A DNA stretch of 64,000 nucleotides from Bursaphelenchus xylophilus. Its lineage: Eukaryota > Nematoda > Chromadorea > Rhabditida > Aphelenchoididae. Under the pieces are notes generated by a model that saw only the letters and a program-made list of their open reading frames with translations, had not been told where the DNA came from and made no database searches. This document shows positions 32,832-46,114 of the stretch, piece by piece. Position 1 is the stretch's first letter; the number at the start of each line of letters is the position of its first letter. Location of the stretch: the NCBI GenBank assembly GCA_904066235.2, contig CAJFCV020000001.1, positions 11,775,291 through 11,839,290 of the forward strand, in the 5' to 3' direction. The translations under genes and the position numbers were made by a program.

Positions 32832-35800
32832 TTAAGGAAAGTAGGTTTCAACCAAACTAAGGCGTTCAATGTCGTCCGGATCAATCAGGGGGACTACCTT
32901 TTGGCGGAGATGTTGACGGAGTTCGTCTGGGTGAGAGAAAAGGACTTCTTGGATGTCGGATCGCCTGAGGAGGAGCTTCTTGGCATCCGTGAATTTGACT
33001 CTGGAAATTATGAAGTCAGAAGCGTGATCAATATCGCGACTTTTCACGGCAATTTGAAAAATTCTTCGTATTTTACCAAAAAAATCAAAAAAATTTTTTT
33101 TTCAAAAATTTCCTTACTCTTCATCGGTCAGTAAATAGTCAAGATAAGCCATATAAATGGGCCAGAGAGGGGTTCTGAAGTTATTTGCGACCAACTCCAC
33201 GTCTTTTATGGTGTCCTGATCCGTAGTTCTAAACAAGTACAATATAAAAAAATACCTCAAAAAAGAAAAACTATCGTATTTCACTTACAAAGCAAGCCCG
33301 GTCAGCGTATCCTCTCGGTACTGGGGGTCTTCGAAGAAACGTTCTCGATCACATCCTAAAAAACATTACTTTACGTCATCACCCAAGAATTGCCGCTGCC
33401 AATGCCCTAAGGGCCCAAAATTAAAACTAAACATAGAGAAGTACCATCATCTCTCGAGACCTCTCTGTGTTCAATTTCATCCATATCTATCACTCCATTC
33501 CCCCAAAACAAATAATTTTTTGAAACCACCCCACCAATTGTCATGGTTAATATAAATTCTTCTCAAATCATAAACACATGATCTTACCTGTAACCAAAAC
33601 TCTTTCTAACGCATTCTGTAGTTCTTCAGCTTTCTCATCAACCTCTTCTTTGAGTTCAGTGCCTTCCTCTCCATCCACACTCGACCATTCTTCTTTCCTC
33701 ACCGGCCTTCGAAGACGACCAAAAGATCTGGCCGCAATTTGTCGCCAATAATTCAACGGCAACCATTGTATTATAGAAGGAGACTCATTTTGAAGAAACT
33801 GAGCAGCATCAAAAAGTTCACGTGTTTCTTTGGAGTTTTGAATTCGTTTCAAAGCTTGTGGATCGCCTTCCAAGCCAAGTACAATATCAAACTGGATCGA
33901 GGTTTTTGGCAAGCTCAGAGCTATGGGTGTGTGTTTTCCGGCGATTGCTTTCTGGGAATGTTGTTGATAAAAGTTGCGGAAGTACCTTTCAGTGGCCCTG
34001 AAAACATCAACTCTGAGTCCCACCACGAAAACTTTATTTTCAAAAAATCCCAAAATTTTGGTCCGATTTTCATCTGCACATCAAATTTGACTCAAACTTA
34101 CAGAAAACTGCTGTAGGACGGATCTGGAAAGTCCGGAAATCCGATTTCTTCTTCCACATCCTCTTCATGTTCAATATCTTCATTGGGTCCGGAGACATTC
34201 TTCAAGACTTCAAAAACATTGGTCAACTCGTCTTCAGGGCAATTATGGATTAAACAAGCAATAGCATCCGCCCGCAACTCCTGATCCATTTCAATTTCTC
34301 CGTCTTCAATCAACTTTTTGGCCATTTTGTACACAACCGGAAAGTCTCGGGCTTTTTTGGCCAATTCGCGGACATATTGGCGGAGGATTCGGTGGTCTCG
34401 CTGAAAATAATACTCTCTTCTTCTGTTTTAATCATTATCAACCTTCTTTTGCATCAAACACCCTATCAAAATCGCAAAATTCAAAAAAATTTCATCTGAT
34501 GTCAAGTATAATATAATTGCTCACCTTTTCCAATGCCGCAGCAGCACAAGCCGCCAGGGCAGTTGCCGCAGGAGTTGGCAGGTCCAGATGCTTTGCTAGT
34601 TCAGCGCACCTCTTGATTTCCTTGTAATTATCGCCAATAGAGACAGTTTCCGTCAGGATGATCTGCTTATCGCAGTAAATAAAAGTGATGGGAGGGCGTT
34701 GACTGCCCATTTTGATGCTGGTTCGGACCATTTCTAGGGTCTTCTGTTGATTCAAAATTCTGCGTTGAGCTCTTTTTCCCGACAATAAGCACTGAAGGAC
34801 CAGATCTGCTCGAATTAAATTTGGATCGGCCAGGTTCGGCTGGGCATTTTCGATGAACTCCTTCGATTTTTCGCACAAAATTTGTTCGAACGTGCTGAAA
34901 ACAGAATAATGATATTATCCTATCATTATCTTCTTATTTATCCAATAAAATATAATAAAAAATATAATTTTTCCAAAAAATTATCTTATCCACGACATCA
35001 ACCCCAAAGCTTACCTCTGTTTCAACAAAGACATTTTCGCCGACTCCGCGGTGCCATTCAAATCCACAACCAAGTGGAACGGTGCTCTTAGGTAGGGTTT
35101 CGGCTCTGGATTCAAGTCTTGGACCGCTGATTCGATCATCTCATTCAATATCAAGTTCAATATCTGATCTTCAGGGAGGAGATTCTCAAATGCCGCCGAA
35201 CGAAGTCTGCGGGCTCTGAAGAGCAACTCTCGCCACCATTCAGCAATTCTAGTTGGGTCTGCGGTTTTCTGATGCTAAAAAAATAAAATTTTAAAGATTT
35301 TCAAAAATTACTGTTTCGTTACAAATTTTTTACAAAAAATCAACTACAAATAGGCAATAACGTATTTTACCCAAAAATCCAACTACTTCGATCATTTCAA
35401 AAAAATATATATTACAATCACGGAACCGATCCAGTGGTGGGGAGGAACTTAGATGTTGGTAGAGAGTTTATGGCTTTGGGTTACTATAGCTATAGGAAAT
35501 TTGCGAAAAGTCTTGAGGAGGGTTCAAAATGTTGAAGTTTCTTTTGGATCTCTTGTATACAGTGACGGACCTGATCGAGTGGCAAAAAACGTACTATTTT
35601 GAATCCGGGAAGTATCAAAAAATGTAGCAAAACGCGTCCCTCTCCAAGTGAAAAAACTCCGATTTGAAGGGCGCCTTTTCCCTCACGAAAGGAGCTTTTG
35701 AAATCTGAGTCATTTCACTTGTAGATGGAGGCATTTCGCTGCATTTTTGATGGTTCCCGGAAGCAAAATGGTACGTGTTTTGCCGCTGGCTCAGATCCGC

Positions 35801-38800
35801 CACTGTATAAAATTGCTTGTAATTATTTGCTTTTGACTTTAACATGCGGAACTCAGAGTTTACTACGCATCTTTCCTATAGAGCTCTGTTTAGTGACTGA
35901 AAGCTTTGTATTGCAATTTGCAAATACCGGCGAGGCATTCAAGGACCTTTACAGACCAGAAACCAAGGTAAATGAGGAGAGTTGATCGAAGAAACTTCGA
36001 TCTTCTCTCAGCCTACCTTGACAACTTGTCTTTCCGACCGATAAAGACACTGTTCAACGTATTTTGAGCAGTCATGATTAGGGACGATTATTCTGTCAAA
36101 CTCCAGGATTTTTGATACATCAACTCCATTAACATCCTTCACGGACTTCAAAATTTTGAATCCCCCTCAAGACTTCCCTCAATTTTCCCAAAACTAATCT
36201 AATCCACAGTAACCCAAGGCCATAAACTCTCTAACAACACCTAGTTCCTCCCCATGCTCCCCCATTTCTCACCGTTTCGCTTGGTTTTTCCACCTTGACA
36301 GCTGATTGGATAAATTTTTGACACAATTCAAAGGCCTTCGACTTCTCTCGGCTGGCCGAATGGATTTGGGCAAAGGTGGGGCTTTCCGTTGCCGGCATCT
36401 GATTGCATAATTGGACGACTTCGATGAGTCCTGGACCCAGGTTGAACTTTTTCATGGCGTCAGTTAGTTCGGCGCCCCTCACTTCTGACTCATAAAAGCA
36501 TTCAATGAGACTGTCGTTGGTCAGATACTCCGGTTTCACGGTTTTTACAGCCGACAGTAACTGAAAAAATAGAAATTTCAATACCTCAAGTTTTCGTGTT
36601 GGGACTCAGCCAAGTGTAATATGTCCGAATAAAACCTCAACGTCCAACACAAATAACCCCAAAACTTACTGCAAAGTCCTGTTTACAGTTTGCTTTGACC
36701 AATTTCATCAGTTCTGCTTGCATTTCTCCTCTTCCATCATCAATGAATTCGATCAGTTCTACCACTCGTTCGAAATTCTCCAAGAGATCAGTGCGGCTCA
36801 GCTGAAATCACAAATTTTAGTATAAATTTTCACCATTATATCCTGAGACAATTTCTACACTAGCAAAATCAACTTTCACTTACATGTTTCGTCAAATGTT
36901 CCGTCGCTTTCTTAACGTTCCACTGCTTCAATTGGGCAAAATTTAGATGAACCGCTGCTGTGAATCGAACAAAATCCGCGTAGAGGGAAAATTCCCGGCC
37001 TAGGTCGGCAATCTCCTGAAAAAATTAAGCAGTTTCAAGCATAAAAATCGTCATTTTTTCTTCGAATTACCATGGATAATATAAAAATTCCTAAAAATTT
37101 TATTTATAAATCAAAAACCTTCTATCTAATATAGCACAATGGCCTATAAAACCACCTAAACATTCTACAAATGCCATAAATCATCTTATTCTTACCTCAA
37201 ATCCATTCTGGATCGCGATTTCAACCAAAGAAATGATGTCATCCGGTAGTCCACTGAGTGTGTCCATAGCGAAGATTCTGGTTTCAAACCACTTCTTCGT
37301 CAATTCTACCTCATCAGCTTCCTTCGTGTATAAGAATTCGCCGTATTCATCGAATTTTGGAGGGATCCGATGGCTTTCCGGAGCTTCGAATTCTTCGTCC
37401 GTGTTTAGGTAAAATAACTGGTCCGGAGACTCTGTTGGGTCCCTAAAATCGGAAATATCACCAAATTCCGTACCTTAAAACATATTTTAAGCTCTGAAGT
37501 TTCAAAAAAAATAAAAAAAAAATGGCAAAAAAGTCCGAAAATCCGATAAATTTTTGAAAAAATCCAAAACTATAAATGTCAAAGTAATCAAAAAACTTCA
37601 TTTCGTCTACAGAAATACTCAGCACGTCTTACTCATCCATCTAGACCCATTTGCATTCAATTTTCATCTAACTTTGCCTCTATATTACACTTGACATACC
37701 TACAACCAAATGACGTCATAAATTTGTCATCACAACATATTTTTTACAAGGGAAGTACCCGAAGTGCGACGCTCAGATTTTTATAAAAAATGGCATAGAT
37801 GGAGATCAGAATTTTCTTATTCGATTGCGAACATCCTAGCTCGCGCTTTGCAGAATCCTCCGAGAAAGAAGGGCCGGAATATCGAAAAAAATCTTCAAAT
37901 GCCGAATTTCCCTGCAAATTCTCTTGATCTTGGCATTTCGTCCCAGGAGAAAAATATTTTTTCTCGCAAGAAATTTTTTCTTGGTAATGTTCAAGACCAT
38001 TTTGTTGCTTTTATGTGGAATATTGTGTGTTATTTTCATTTTTTTACACTCTGGACATGATTCTAGCGCTATTAATTGGATTGTCGCCATCCGAGGGGTA
38101 AAATGTTTCGTCCTTTGACGAATTTATACAGTTTTTCCTCTGCTGATGGGCAAACCACTCTAATAGTTGCTTCTACGGCCGTATATGAACATAATCTTAA
38201 AGTAAGTGTTACAAAAACTTTATTATTTTTCAGTGAGCAAATTCTCAACAAGAAGAGCGAATGTACACCATCGGAACACTGACGGAACACCTTGGGACCT
38301 TTACTTTGTTTTCTGAAATGGCATAAACTGAAAAATAGTGAAAAAATAAAATATTTGTAACACTTACCTTATGACTACGTTCCTACGCGAGCGCAGAACG
38401 TTTGCATGTCTCCTAAACAAATTTAAAGCAACTATTAGAGTGGTTTGCCCATCAGCAGAGGAAAAACTGTATAAATTCGTCAAAGGACGAAACATTTTAC
38501 CCCTCGGATGGCGACAATCCAATTAATAGCGCTAGAATCCTGTCCAGAGTGTAAAAAAGTGAAGATACCACCATATTCCACATGAAAGCAACAAAATAGT
38601 CTTGAACATTACCAAGAAAAAATTTCTTGCGAGAATTTCTCCTGGGACGAAATGCCAAGATCAAGAGAATTTGCAGGGAAATTCGTCGGCATTTGAAGAT
38701 TTTTTTCGATATTCCGGCCCTTCTTTCTCGGAGGATTCTGCAAAGCGCGAGCTAGGATGTTCGCAATCGAATAAGAAAATTCTGATCTCCATCTATGCCA

Positions 38801-41800
38801 ATTTTTATAAAAATCTGAGCGTCGCACTTCGGGTACTTCCCTTGTTAGCCAATTCGTAATATCCTACTCGTTATGCCCTAATAAACTAACTCAAATCAAA
38901 AAAATAGCGAAAAAACCAATCATTGCGTATACTGCACTAGTTCTTTTCTTCACTTACATAGCTGGCAAAAACTTGGAATAAAGTCTTGGCTGCGTGCTTT
39001 CGGGAATTGCGGCCAACAGCACCAGTAAATAGCCTCTCAACTCCTTTCTATGCCTTTGAAATAAAACTTCTAGGATTTCAAATTCGGTTTCCTCGGCCAT
39101 CGCAAAGGCGAAGGTGTACAATGTGGAATCTCGATGTCTCAAATAAATTTCCAACGCTTCATCTTCATGTTTCTGGGTGTGTGCCAGTACTTCTATCACA
39201 ATTTCGGCGTTGTCCACCTGTTGACTCAATATTTCATCCGTCAATTCGCGGGTTTCAATCTCTCTTTTGGCGAGTTGAATCAAAAGTAAATGATGGTTCA
39301 AAGTGGCCTTGTTCGTGAAATGCAGACATTCTCTTACCAACCATTCCGTGTCTTGGACATTATGCTGCAATTCACAGAAATTTCGCCTTAATTTTTCGAA
39401 AAATACGACTCACCAGGACCTTCAGATGGTCTAATGTAACCTTCTCCCCGCTCTTTTTGAAGTCGCTCCACTGCCGTTTATAAACCAAATCTAGATCGTA
39501 GGTGCCATTACTTTGTTTGGCAAGGTCTATGGCCACTTGATATTCGTGTTTCGCCAACTAAAACACAAATTTTTCAAAAATTTCAAAAATTAAAATTTTG
39601 ATGGTCTAAGATAAGGTCATAATTTTTGGTAGAGTGATTCAACCCAAAAACAACTTTACACAGTCAAAGTATGACTCATAAGGTCTATCTGTTTTAAAAA
39701 TCAAGATTTTACCTTCAAAGCTTACTGTAATTTCGGACATTATTTTAGCCTGCCTAAAACAAAACTCTTAAAATAAGATAGGTCAAAAATAAAGTATAAA
39801 ATAAAAAGCGTTGATTACAAAACTATAATCAATGCCTCGTATCTTACCTGAATTTCGATATAATCCGCCAGAGTGATATTTCTCGTTGCATACAGCGCCA
39901 GCTGAGCCGATTGTTCCACACCAATCTTTTCGCTCATTTCTTCGTTCGGATTCCCCCCAAAAAACGAAGCAAACATGGCTTTGACCAGCTTCGCGATGAA
40001 TGCAATGTAGAACCAGAGGAATAATGTGAATTCTACACCAACTCTTTTCTTGTTATTCTCCTTTCTGGCTATTGGAATTGCATCGGTTCGGGCTTCGGTC
40101 AAGGCGAAAATAGTCCTGTCCTCAACCAATCTGATATGTTTACAGTAGTCCAAACGATGCAATGGCGGGTCCACAGTGGTCCCGTCAAAGTAATCCGCAG
40201 GTTTGGCGCGGGTCATTTGGCCGTTTGAGTGCAAAATTACCACTTCCTGGAAAAAAAATTATATTCATCAGGACAAATTAGCTGATCAAATCACTAAAAA
40301 ACAATCTTTCATCGAAATCTACTCTAAAATCACTCGTCTTACGTCCTCATCAGTCCATCGGACTTCCATTGGTCTCGCGGTGATGTCATTTTGCTCGGCA
40401 CTGGCAAATCGTCGAATTCGAAGCGAAGGAAGATCAAACCATATGACGTCACCAATACTAGAAATAGCAATAAGAGTCTTCTGGTCCGGTGAGACTTCCA
40501 TTGAGGTCATAACTGTTCGTTTATGGGACAGAAATGGAATTTTTTCATGCCAGGCCTTCTGAAAATGTCATGGATAATATAATTTTTAGTCTCAGATCTC
40601 TCGAACTGCCTTCCAAACATAAATTCTGGCCTAGCTAGACATATTTGGCAATAAAATCACCAGAAAAGTAAGATAAACTACTCAATCTATCAAAAAATCG
40701 TCAAAAGATACCTAAAACAATATAAAACCCCAATTCTCACCTTCACACTTCCTTTCTTCAGGCAGTCTATAAACGGAAAATCATTTAGATGCCGATACAC
40801 ATTCAATCCAAACATTGTGCAGTCCATCTCTTCTTCGCTTTGAAGTCTCCGTTGATATTCCGAGGAGCTGATTATGAGATGAAATTTGGGTATGTAGACA
40901 AAATCACAGACCGGAGGTTCATCTAACGCCATCGAGAAGAGTTTATGGTACCCATCACGCCTAAAAATCAACAATCCAAAACAAAAATCCGCTTACCCGA
41001 CCCGAAACGCGCTGAAAGTTCCATCAATTTGGAGGGTAAACAGATCATCACTGAAATGGGCGTCGTCCTCCAAGCTGATGCTGCGTATCTGTGTGACAAT
41101 CTGCGAGGAGGAAGAGCCGGCCAAGTTGTCTTCACTGAGCGGAATTTTATACAAAAACATTCCATTGGCTTCGAAGACATCGACAATTGCGTTGGAACGA
41201 GTGGCAAAAAGAAGAGACTCGGAGTTGTTGAATTCAATCAGTCGAAACTCGGGGTATGGGTCGAGAAGAACTGAAAAAGAAGTTTCAATAACAAGATAAC
41301 ACCTCATACAAACAACGCTTTCAACACCAATTCCAGGAACGAATAGCAATCTGGAATTTCTGCCACTTTTCCATCAAACATGGAAGATAGATACCGTGAA
41401 CAATATCGCTTCCAAACTGCCAAAAATCAAAAGCAAAAAGACACAACTTCCTTAAAATATCATAGTATATGCCCTACTTCATATCTGCGTCAATTTTCAT
41501 ACTTATCAAACATTTCCTTCCCGGCTTTCCAACCTTATCTTACACTTGATGTCAGGTATAATTAACTTTGATCAAAAACTATATCCAACATACAAATCGC
41601 CTCTCAAAATCCTTCTAAACCTCTCCTAAACTCTCCATTCTTACCTCTGACCTGACTTTTGACCACCAATTTCCCATCCTTGACAAACAATATACTCAAT
41701 TCTCCATCAGGTGTCAACACAGCAATGTTTTTGCTTTTCCTAAAGACAACCCAAAATACAACTTGAAATCTGAACGTACCTAGAAACAGTAACATTGGTT

Positions 41801-41943
41801 GAACATCCGAACTTCTTCGTTGTCCAATTATACAACAACGGTAAGAACTTTCCCCTTTCTAACAGCGCTGTAACATCCCATGCCAAAAGCAGTGTCTGTT
41901 CGCAATATTCCCCCGAATCAATGCGGGAATATACGGATTCCAT
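32832..41943 (-). CDS. NBAS: NBAS homologue (Sec39-type NRZ tether / NMD factor), 19 exons
   Basis: Exons 41943-41780, 41739-41645, 41270-40997, 40960-40741, 40558-40343, 40246-39848, 39557-39414, 39364-38958, 37442-37196, 37015-36884, 36801-36670, 36560-36273, 35274-35015, 34894-34525, 34400-34102, 33997-33588, 33355-33289, 33228-33118 and 33000-32832. All phases agree, giving 1,467 aa. The N-terminal part (to about residue 450) is a WD-type propeller (SPDQKTLIAISSIGDVIWF); the rest is a Sec39-like helical solenoid. Matches to human NBAS include DLDLVYKRQW, FEILEVLFQRHRKELRGYLL and DPQYREDTLTGLA. In animals NBAS works with RINT1 and ZW10 in Golgi-to-ER tethering and with UPF1 in nonsense-mediated decay; C. 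elegans smgl-1 is the known nematode relative. It is about 900 aa shorter than human NBAS, missing the C-terminal third. A hydrophobic stretch (FTLFLWFYIAFIAKLVKAMF, about residue 400) is unexpected. An acceptor (TTTCAG|ACCTTTTCC at 41966) 23 bases before the ATG suggests a 5' UTR intron or trans-splicing. Confidence 0.93.
35560..35805. mobile_element. Tc1/mariner-like MITE, copy 4 (NBAS intron 12)
   Basis: Ends CAGTGACGGACCTGATCGAG...GGCTCAGATCCGCCACTG with TA on both sides. It lies in the 1-kb intron 36272-35275 and does not touch exon sequence. Confidence 0.85.
37747..38844. mobile_element. PIF/Harbinger-like long foldback, family 1 ends (NBAS intron 8)
   Basis: A 1,098-bp element flanked by TTA (37744-37746, 38845-38847), with ends CAAGGGAAGTACCCGAAGTG and its complement. 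Arms of about 420 bp (37747-38170 and 38424-38844) are almost perfectly complementary, around a loop of about 250 bp. It shares terminal sequence with the 440-bp family 1 copies, but most of the arm is different. No transposase. It lies in the largest NBAS intron (38957-37443). Confidence 0.85.
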
Positions 41944-42803
41944 GGCTGGAACCGTCTGGAAAAGGTCTGAAATTCAGTGATACACCGTTTCAAACCAAAA
42001 TAATTGAATTAGACATCAAGATCACGGTGAAGATAAAGAAACCTCAAACTTAATGCATACCAAAGCATAAATAATATAAAAGATCCTCTCTATTTCTTAA
42101 AAATCCTGCCTATCACCAGATATCCAAGCTCAACGTCACATTGCCGTCAAAAACATAAAATAATATTTTTCCAAAAAGCGCAAGCTGCGTCCGCAAGAGC
42201 AACTTGAAGAGAGAGAAACTCTTGACTCAAGGAGTCAGGCCTCGTCAACTCTTCCTTTTTAATTATACTCGCCTTTTCTGTGTTGACTTTTTGTTGAATA
42301 ACAACCTCCCGTGCAGTACGTCACTGTGCAATCAATAGAGAATGGTCCCGAATTGTTATTCCTATAAATTCTGTTCGATTTATGAGCCATATGACTAATA
42401 TTCTGACCCTTTCAACTTGTTTTGATAAAACTGAATGTTTTCGAAAGAGAAGTGCGAGATTTCCAAGATAATTATTGTCCAAACGTTAGAACGATCATAT
42501 GAAAGGATGCTAAATACTTTTTTCGTTAAAAGTTTTTGGGGAAACTGCGGTTTTCGCTCGGATATTGTTTCAGACCCCTGATTAATCGGGGTTCGCCGAA
42601 AATTCGATCAATTACCGGGGTTTTCGTCGATGAGTCGTCTTCAAATGGCTAAAGCAATTTGTCTACTTCCCTTTGCACTTATTTTTAGCAAAGTCAACTG
42701 TTTATTTGTCGCGGGAATATCAGTTTTTTCAATGTTTATATCAACTTATAAGATAACAATTTTATCACGTTTTTGTCTCTCCAAACTAATATTGCAAATC
42801 TAG
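41944..42803. promoter_or_regulatory. Divergent promoter region between NBAS and the glycoprotein gene
   Basis: An 860-bp gap separates two opposed start codons, so both promoters must lie here. A GC-richer stretch (42177-42260, GCGCAAGCTGCGTCCGCAAGAGC) stands out from AT-rich DNA. The 3' boundary reads AAATCTAG|ATG, an acceptor touching the start codon of the plus-strand gene, consistent with trans-splicing. Confidence 0.5.
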
Positions 42804-45800
42804 ATGATTGCCATCGTCTTGGTGGCGCTCTTGGCCTTTGCCAGAGCCGACGATGTGAAGCTTCAATGTTTGCAACCGCCAAAAATTAATTCAGCCCTGC
42901 CAGCAGCTATTGCAATTCCGCAGAACTATTCGGTAAGTGTCTATTTTTGATTTGTTTTTGGAGTTTAGGGTATGATCAAGGTCCCTGGGGATTATTGTTC
43001 TTAATGCGCGCTATTTATAGGCTATTGTAACGTTTGTTGACTCAACCAAGACTAGTGTCCGATTGGTGGAGAAGGATTTTAATGACGTCTTCTTCTACGA
43101 GAAGACTCAGAAGGGCCAAAAGACGACTCGATATGTCGTCAAGGACAATAGCACGTTGATATTTGATGGTAAAATTTACTTTTTTGTTTTTATTTTAGGC
43201 CTGATATTATACTGGGTCAAATAATTAAATGTTTGACAAATTTGCTTCCTTTTTGCTGAAATTACGTTTTAATGACCTTGATTGTTCTAGATACCAGCTG
43301 TTCTCGTCAATCAATCGACGAATCGAAGAAGCTTTACCCGTTTCCCAAGGTCTTTACCGATACATTCAAAGATCTCTCAACTCTCAGCCAAATCGTAAAC
43401 AGTGTTTTAACCCAGCAATACGCTCAAGATGGCCTCGTCAATGTGACATCTGTCGATGGATTTACTGCCGTCACTTGGCATGGATGTTTGAATCGGACCG
43501 ACACGACTGATGCAATTGAAATTGATGTCAATTTTATTGGTGACAAATCAACTCAACCTCCATTTGATGATGGAAACAAGTGGCCACAAGCTCTGAATAT
43601 TCATTTTCTGAGCTATAATTATACTGGTATGGAATTTTGATGTTTTTTTTTAATTTTAGGTCAAGTATAATATCGGAAGTATTTCAATTTTGCGATTTTG
43701 ATGTGTGTTTTGGTTTTGTGAGATGGGATATGACGTATAAACGTCGAATTGATCCAATTTTTGAGTTGAAATATTGATTCTGCAAAAATTTTTACTGGTT
43801 TTTTTCTAGACGATGGCAAGGGAACGATCACTCCGTCAATCAAAGAAGACATCACAGTCTCCATTTTGGTCTTAAAACCCGTTGACCAGAAGGAAAAAGT
43901 CAAAGTTTCGTCAGCCCCCAAAGGAGTCTTCTGTGAAAATTCTCCCAAAGCCGTTTTGCCCTCAGGGCTTCCAACCAAATTCGAAGCCGATCTCACCTAC
44001 ATCGACTCGGAACAGCATGTAGTCAACACCGCCGAACTCATGTACGATCAGCCCAACCGGATCGTGTCATTTGGCCTCGACTTCTCCCAAGATTCGGACA
44101 TCCCGTATGTCCAGAACACGAATACCTCGGAAGTGAAGGACCTGGGAAAAGCCCGAATCTTCCTGGACTTCAAATCCGGCTTCGAGTATCGGCTGAGCAA
44201 GGACGGACGGGTCTGTCGCTCAGTCAGACCCATTGAAAAGTCATGGCAGGCGATTGAGGAGAAGGATGGGAAATTTAATTTAAAGGAGCCAACTACCGTG
44301 TTTTTCAATGGATCCGGAGCTGAATTCTACAATTCTGGAGAGGTAAGAGTGTTATTTTTTTATTTTTTTTTTATTTTAGACCCAAACTTTTGTAAACGCA
44401 TGAAAGTTGGAAAATTTTGAAAATTTCCAAAAAATCGGTCATGCTTACGGAATAAGACGAAATTTGAATTTTGAAATTTTTGAAAAGTCGATTCAACATC
44501 TAAAGAAGCGATTTATGAAAATAAAAGTCGAAATTTTTTGAAATTAAAAAAGTCATCATGACGGATTTTTTGGATTTTTTTCAAATTTGAAAGTGATAAT
44601 TTTAGGTGGTCAGAGGAGGTGTCACATATGACTCATACGTCTCTAGACAACTCAATAATGCCACAAAGGAACAAGTTGTTATCGAATTACTCTACTTCAA
44701 CAAACAATGGAAACTGGAGTCTGGAGCCGAAAATTTGATCCATTCGATTACTCAGTATCATAAGGTAAGATGCTTTTTGAGTCAAAAATGATGACTTTGG
44801 TTTTTTAGAACGCTCAAAACGAAACTGTGAAGACTACCGTAATCCTGTTCAACCAGGTCAAAAATAACACGCTGGTTGGAACTTCATGGTCCAAACACAC
44901 TGTATTCCCGTGCCTGGCTGATGGAAAATCCGACAATTTCTTTTTCCTAAAATTGGCCAACGGCACGATGAAGGATCTCCAGAATATCGGATACGAAAAT
45001 GTGGAGAGCGCCCTGGCTGAGGCGGTTGCAAAAACTGCGAATATTAGTGTCCTAAGAATCTCACAATTCCTTCTAAAACAGTTGAACACTCAGTTTATGG
45101 CCTGTTTCTTATTGGGAGAGAAGAATCCATTGATTCCGGCGAACACAACGGATCTGGTCGTAAGTTTATTTTTTGGGGGGCCATGGAGAAGATGAGGTGA
45201 AATTGAGGGAATTTTTTGTGAATTAAGAGGGAGGAAGTGATTTGGAGGGTAGCTGAAGAGTTTTGGCAGATAATAGACTGATCCAGAGGGCTTGAGTGGA
45301 GTTAAAATGGTTGGAATTTAATGGGATTAGAATTTTGCCATGTGCAATATAAAATTTTTTTATTTTTTTATAATTTTTGTTGCAAAAAACAAAAAAAAGG
45401 ATATTAAATGGTGAGTAAGCTTGAGAATATAAGCCGAGCTTCCACGGTGTCATCAAGTTTAGGTTCATGTTGATTTTCTAGTTTTGTCAAAAAAAATTTG
45501 GAAGATAAGTGGACTTTGAAAAACAGGGCTGTAATTCATACTGTATTGTTTTTATCATACAGAAATTTTGATCAAATATTTAATAGGGCTCTAGGCTCTT
45601 GTATTTTGAGTTTTATGGAATTTGGGTTACTGTAACAGAAAATATAGCCATTTTTGTAAAAGAATTATTTTGGTCAACATGGATAATATTCTTGTCATTT
45701 TTAGATCGAAAAGAACGTTACAGAGGTCCGAAATCTCTTGAATGGCACTTTGAAGACTCAACAGATCAATGTGAACATCGTTTCGGATGATTTGAAAACT

Positions 45801-46114
45801 CAGGTATAGTAAAAACAAAAAAAAATTTTTTTTTGAGGAAATTGAAAATTTTTTGAATTTTTTGGCAGAAATGGTGACAAATAGTATTTTTAATACCCCT
45901 AAAATTCCAGACGATCTCTGTGAATGGGTTCGGCGTTGTCTCGACCACCGACGAACACCCCTTCCCACCTCAATACAACGGATATACGGGTGGATCCATG
46001 TTCATCCTGGCCCTCTTCTCCTTCATTTTTGGCGTCGGAATTGCGGTGGGATCCTACGTCTTCTACACGAAGCGACAAGGCATCCGCGGAATCGCGTATC
46101 AGGTCTTTGAGTGA
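42804..46114 (+). CDS. Secretory-pathway type I membrane glycoprotein, 8 exons
   Basis: Exons 42804-42932, 43021-43168, 43291-43626, 43810-44342, 44606-44764, 44809-45159, 45705-45803 and 45911-46114 join in phase to 652 aa. Residues 1-15 (MIAIVLVALLAFARA) are a signal peptide. The large lumenal/extracellular part has many N-glycosylation sequons (NYS, NVT, NRT, NYT, NAT, NET, NGT, NIS, NTT) and few cysteines. One TM (MFILALFSFIFGVGIAVGSY) near the C-terminus is followed by a short basic tail ending GIAYQVFE. The repeated beta-type layout could fit the LolA-like domain proteins found in nematodes, but that is only a guess; I do not recognise the family by motif. All introns are GT-AG. The longest (45160-45704) carries one copy of the dispersed 17-bp motif. 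Confidence 0.88.
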
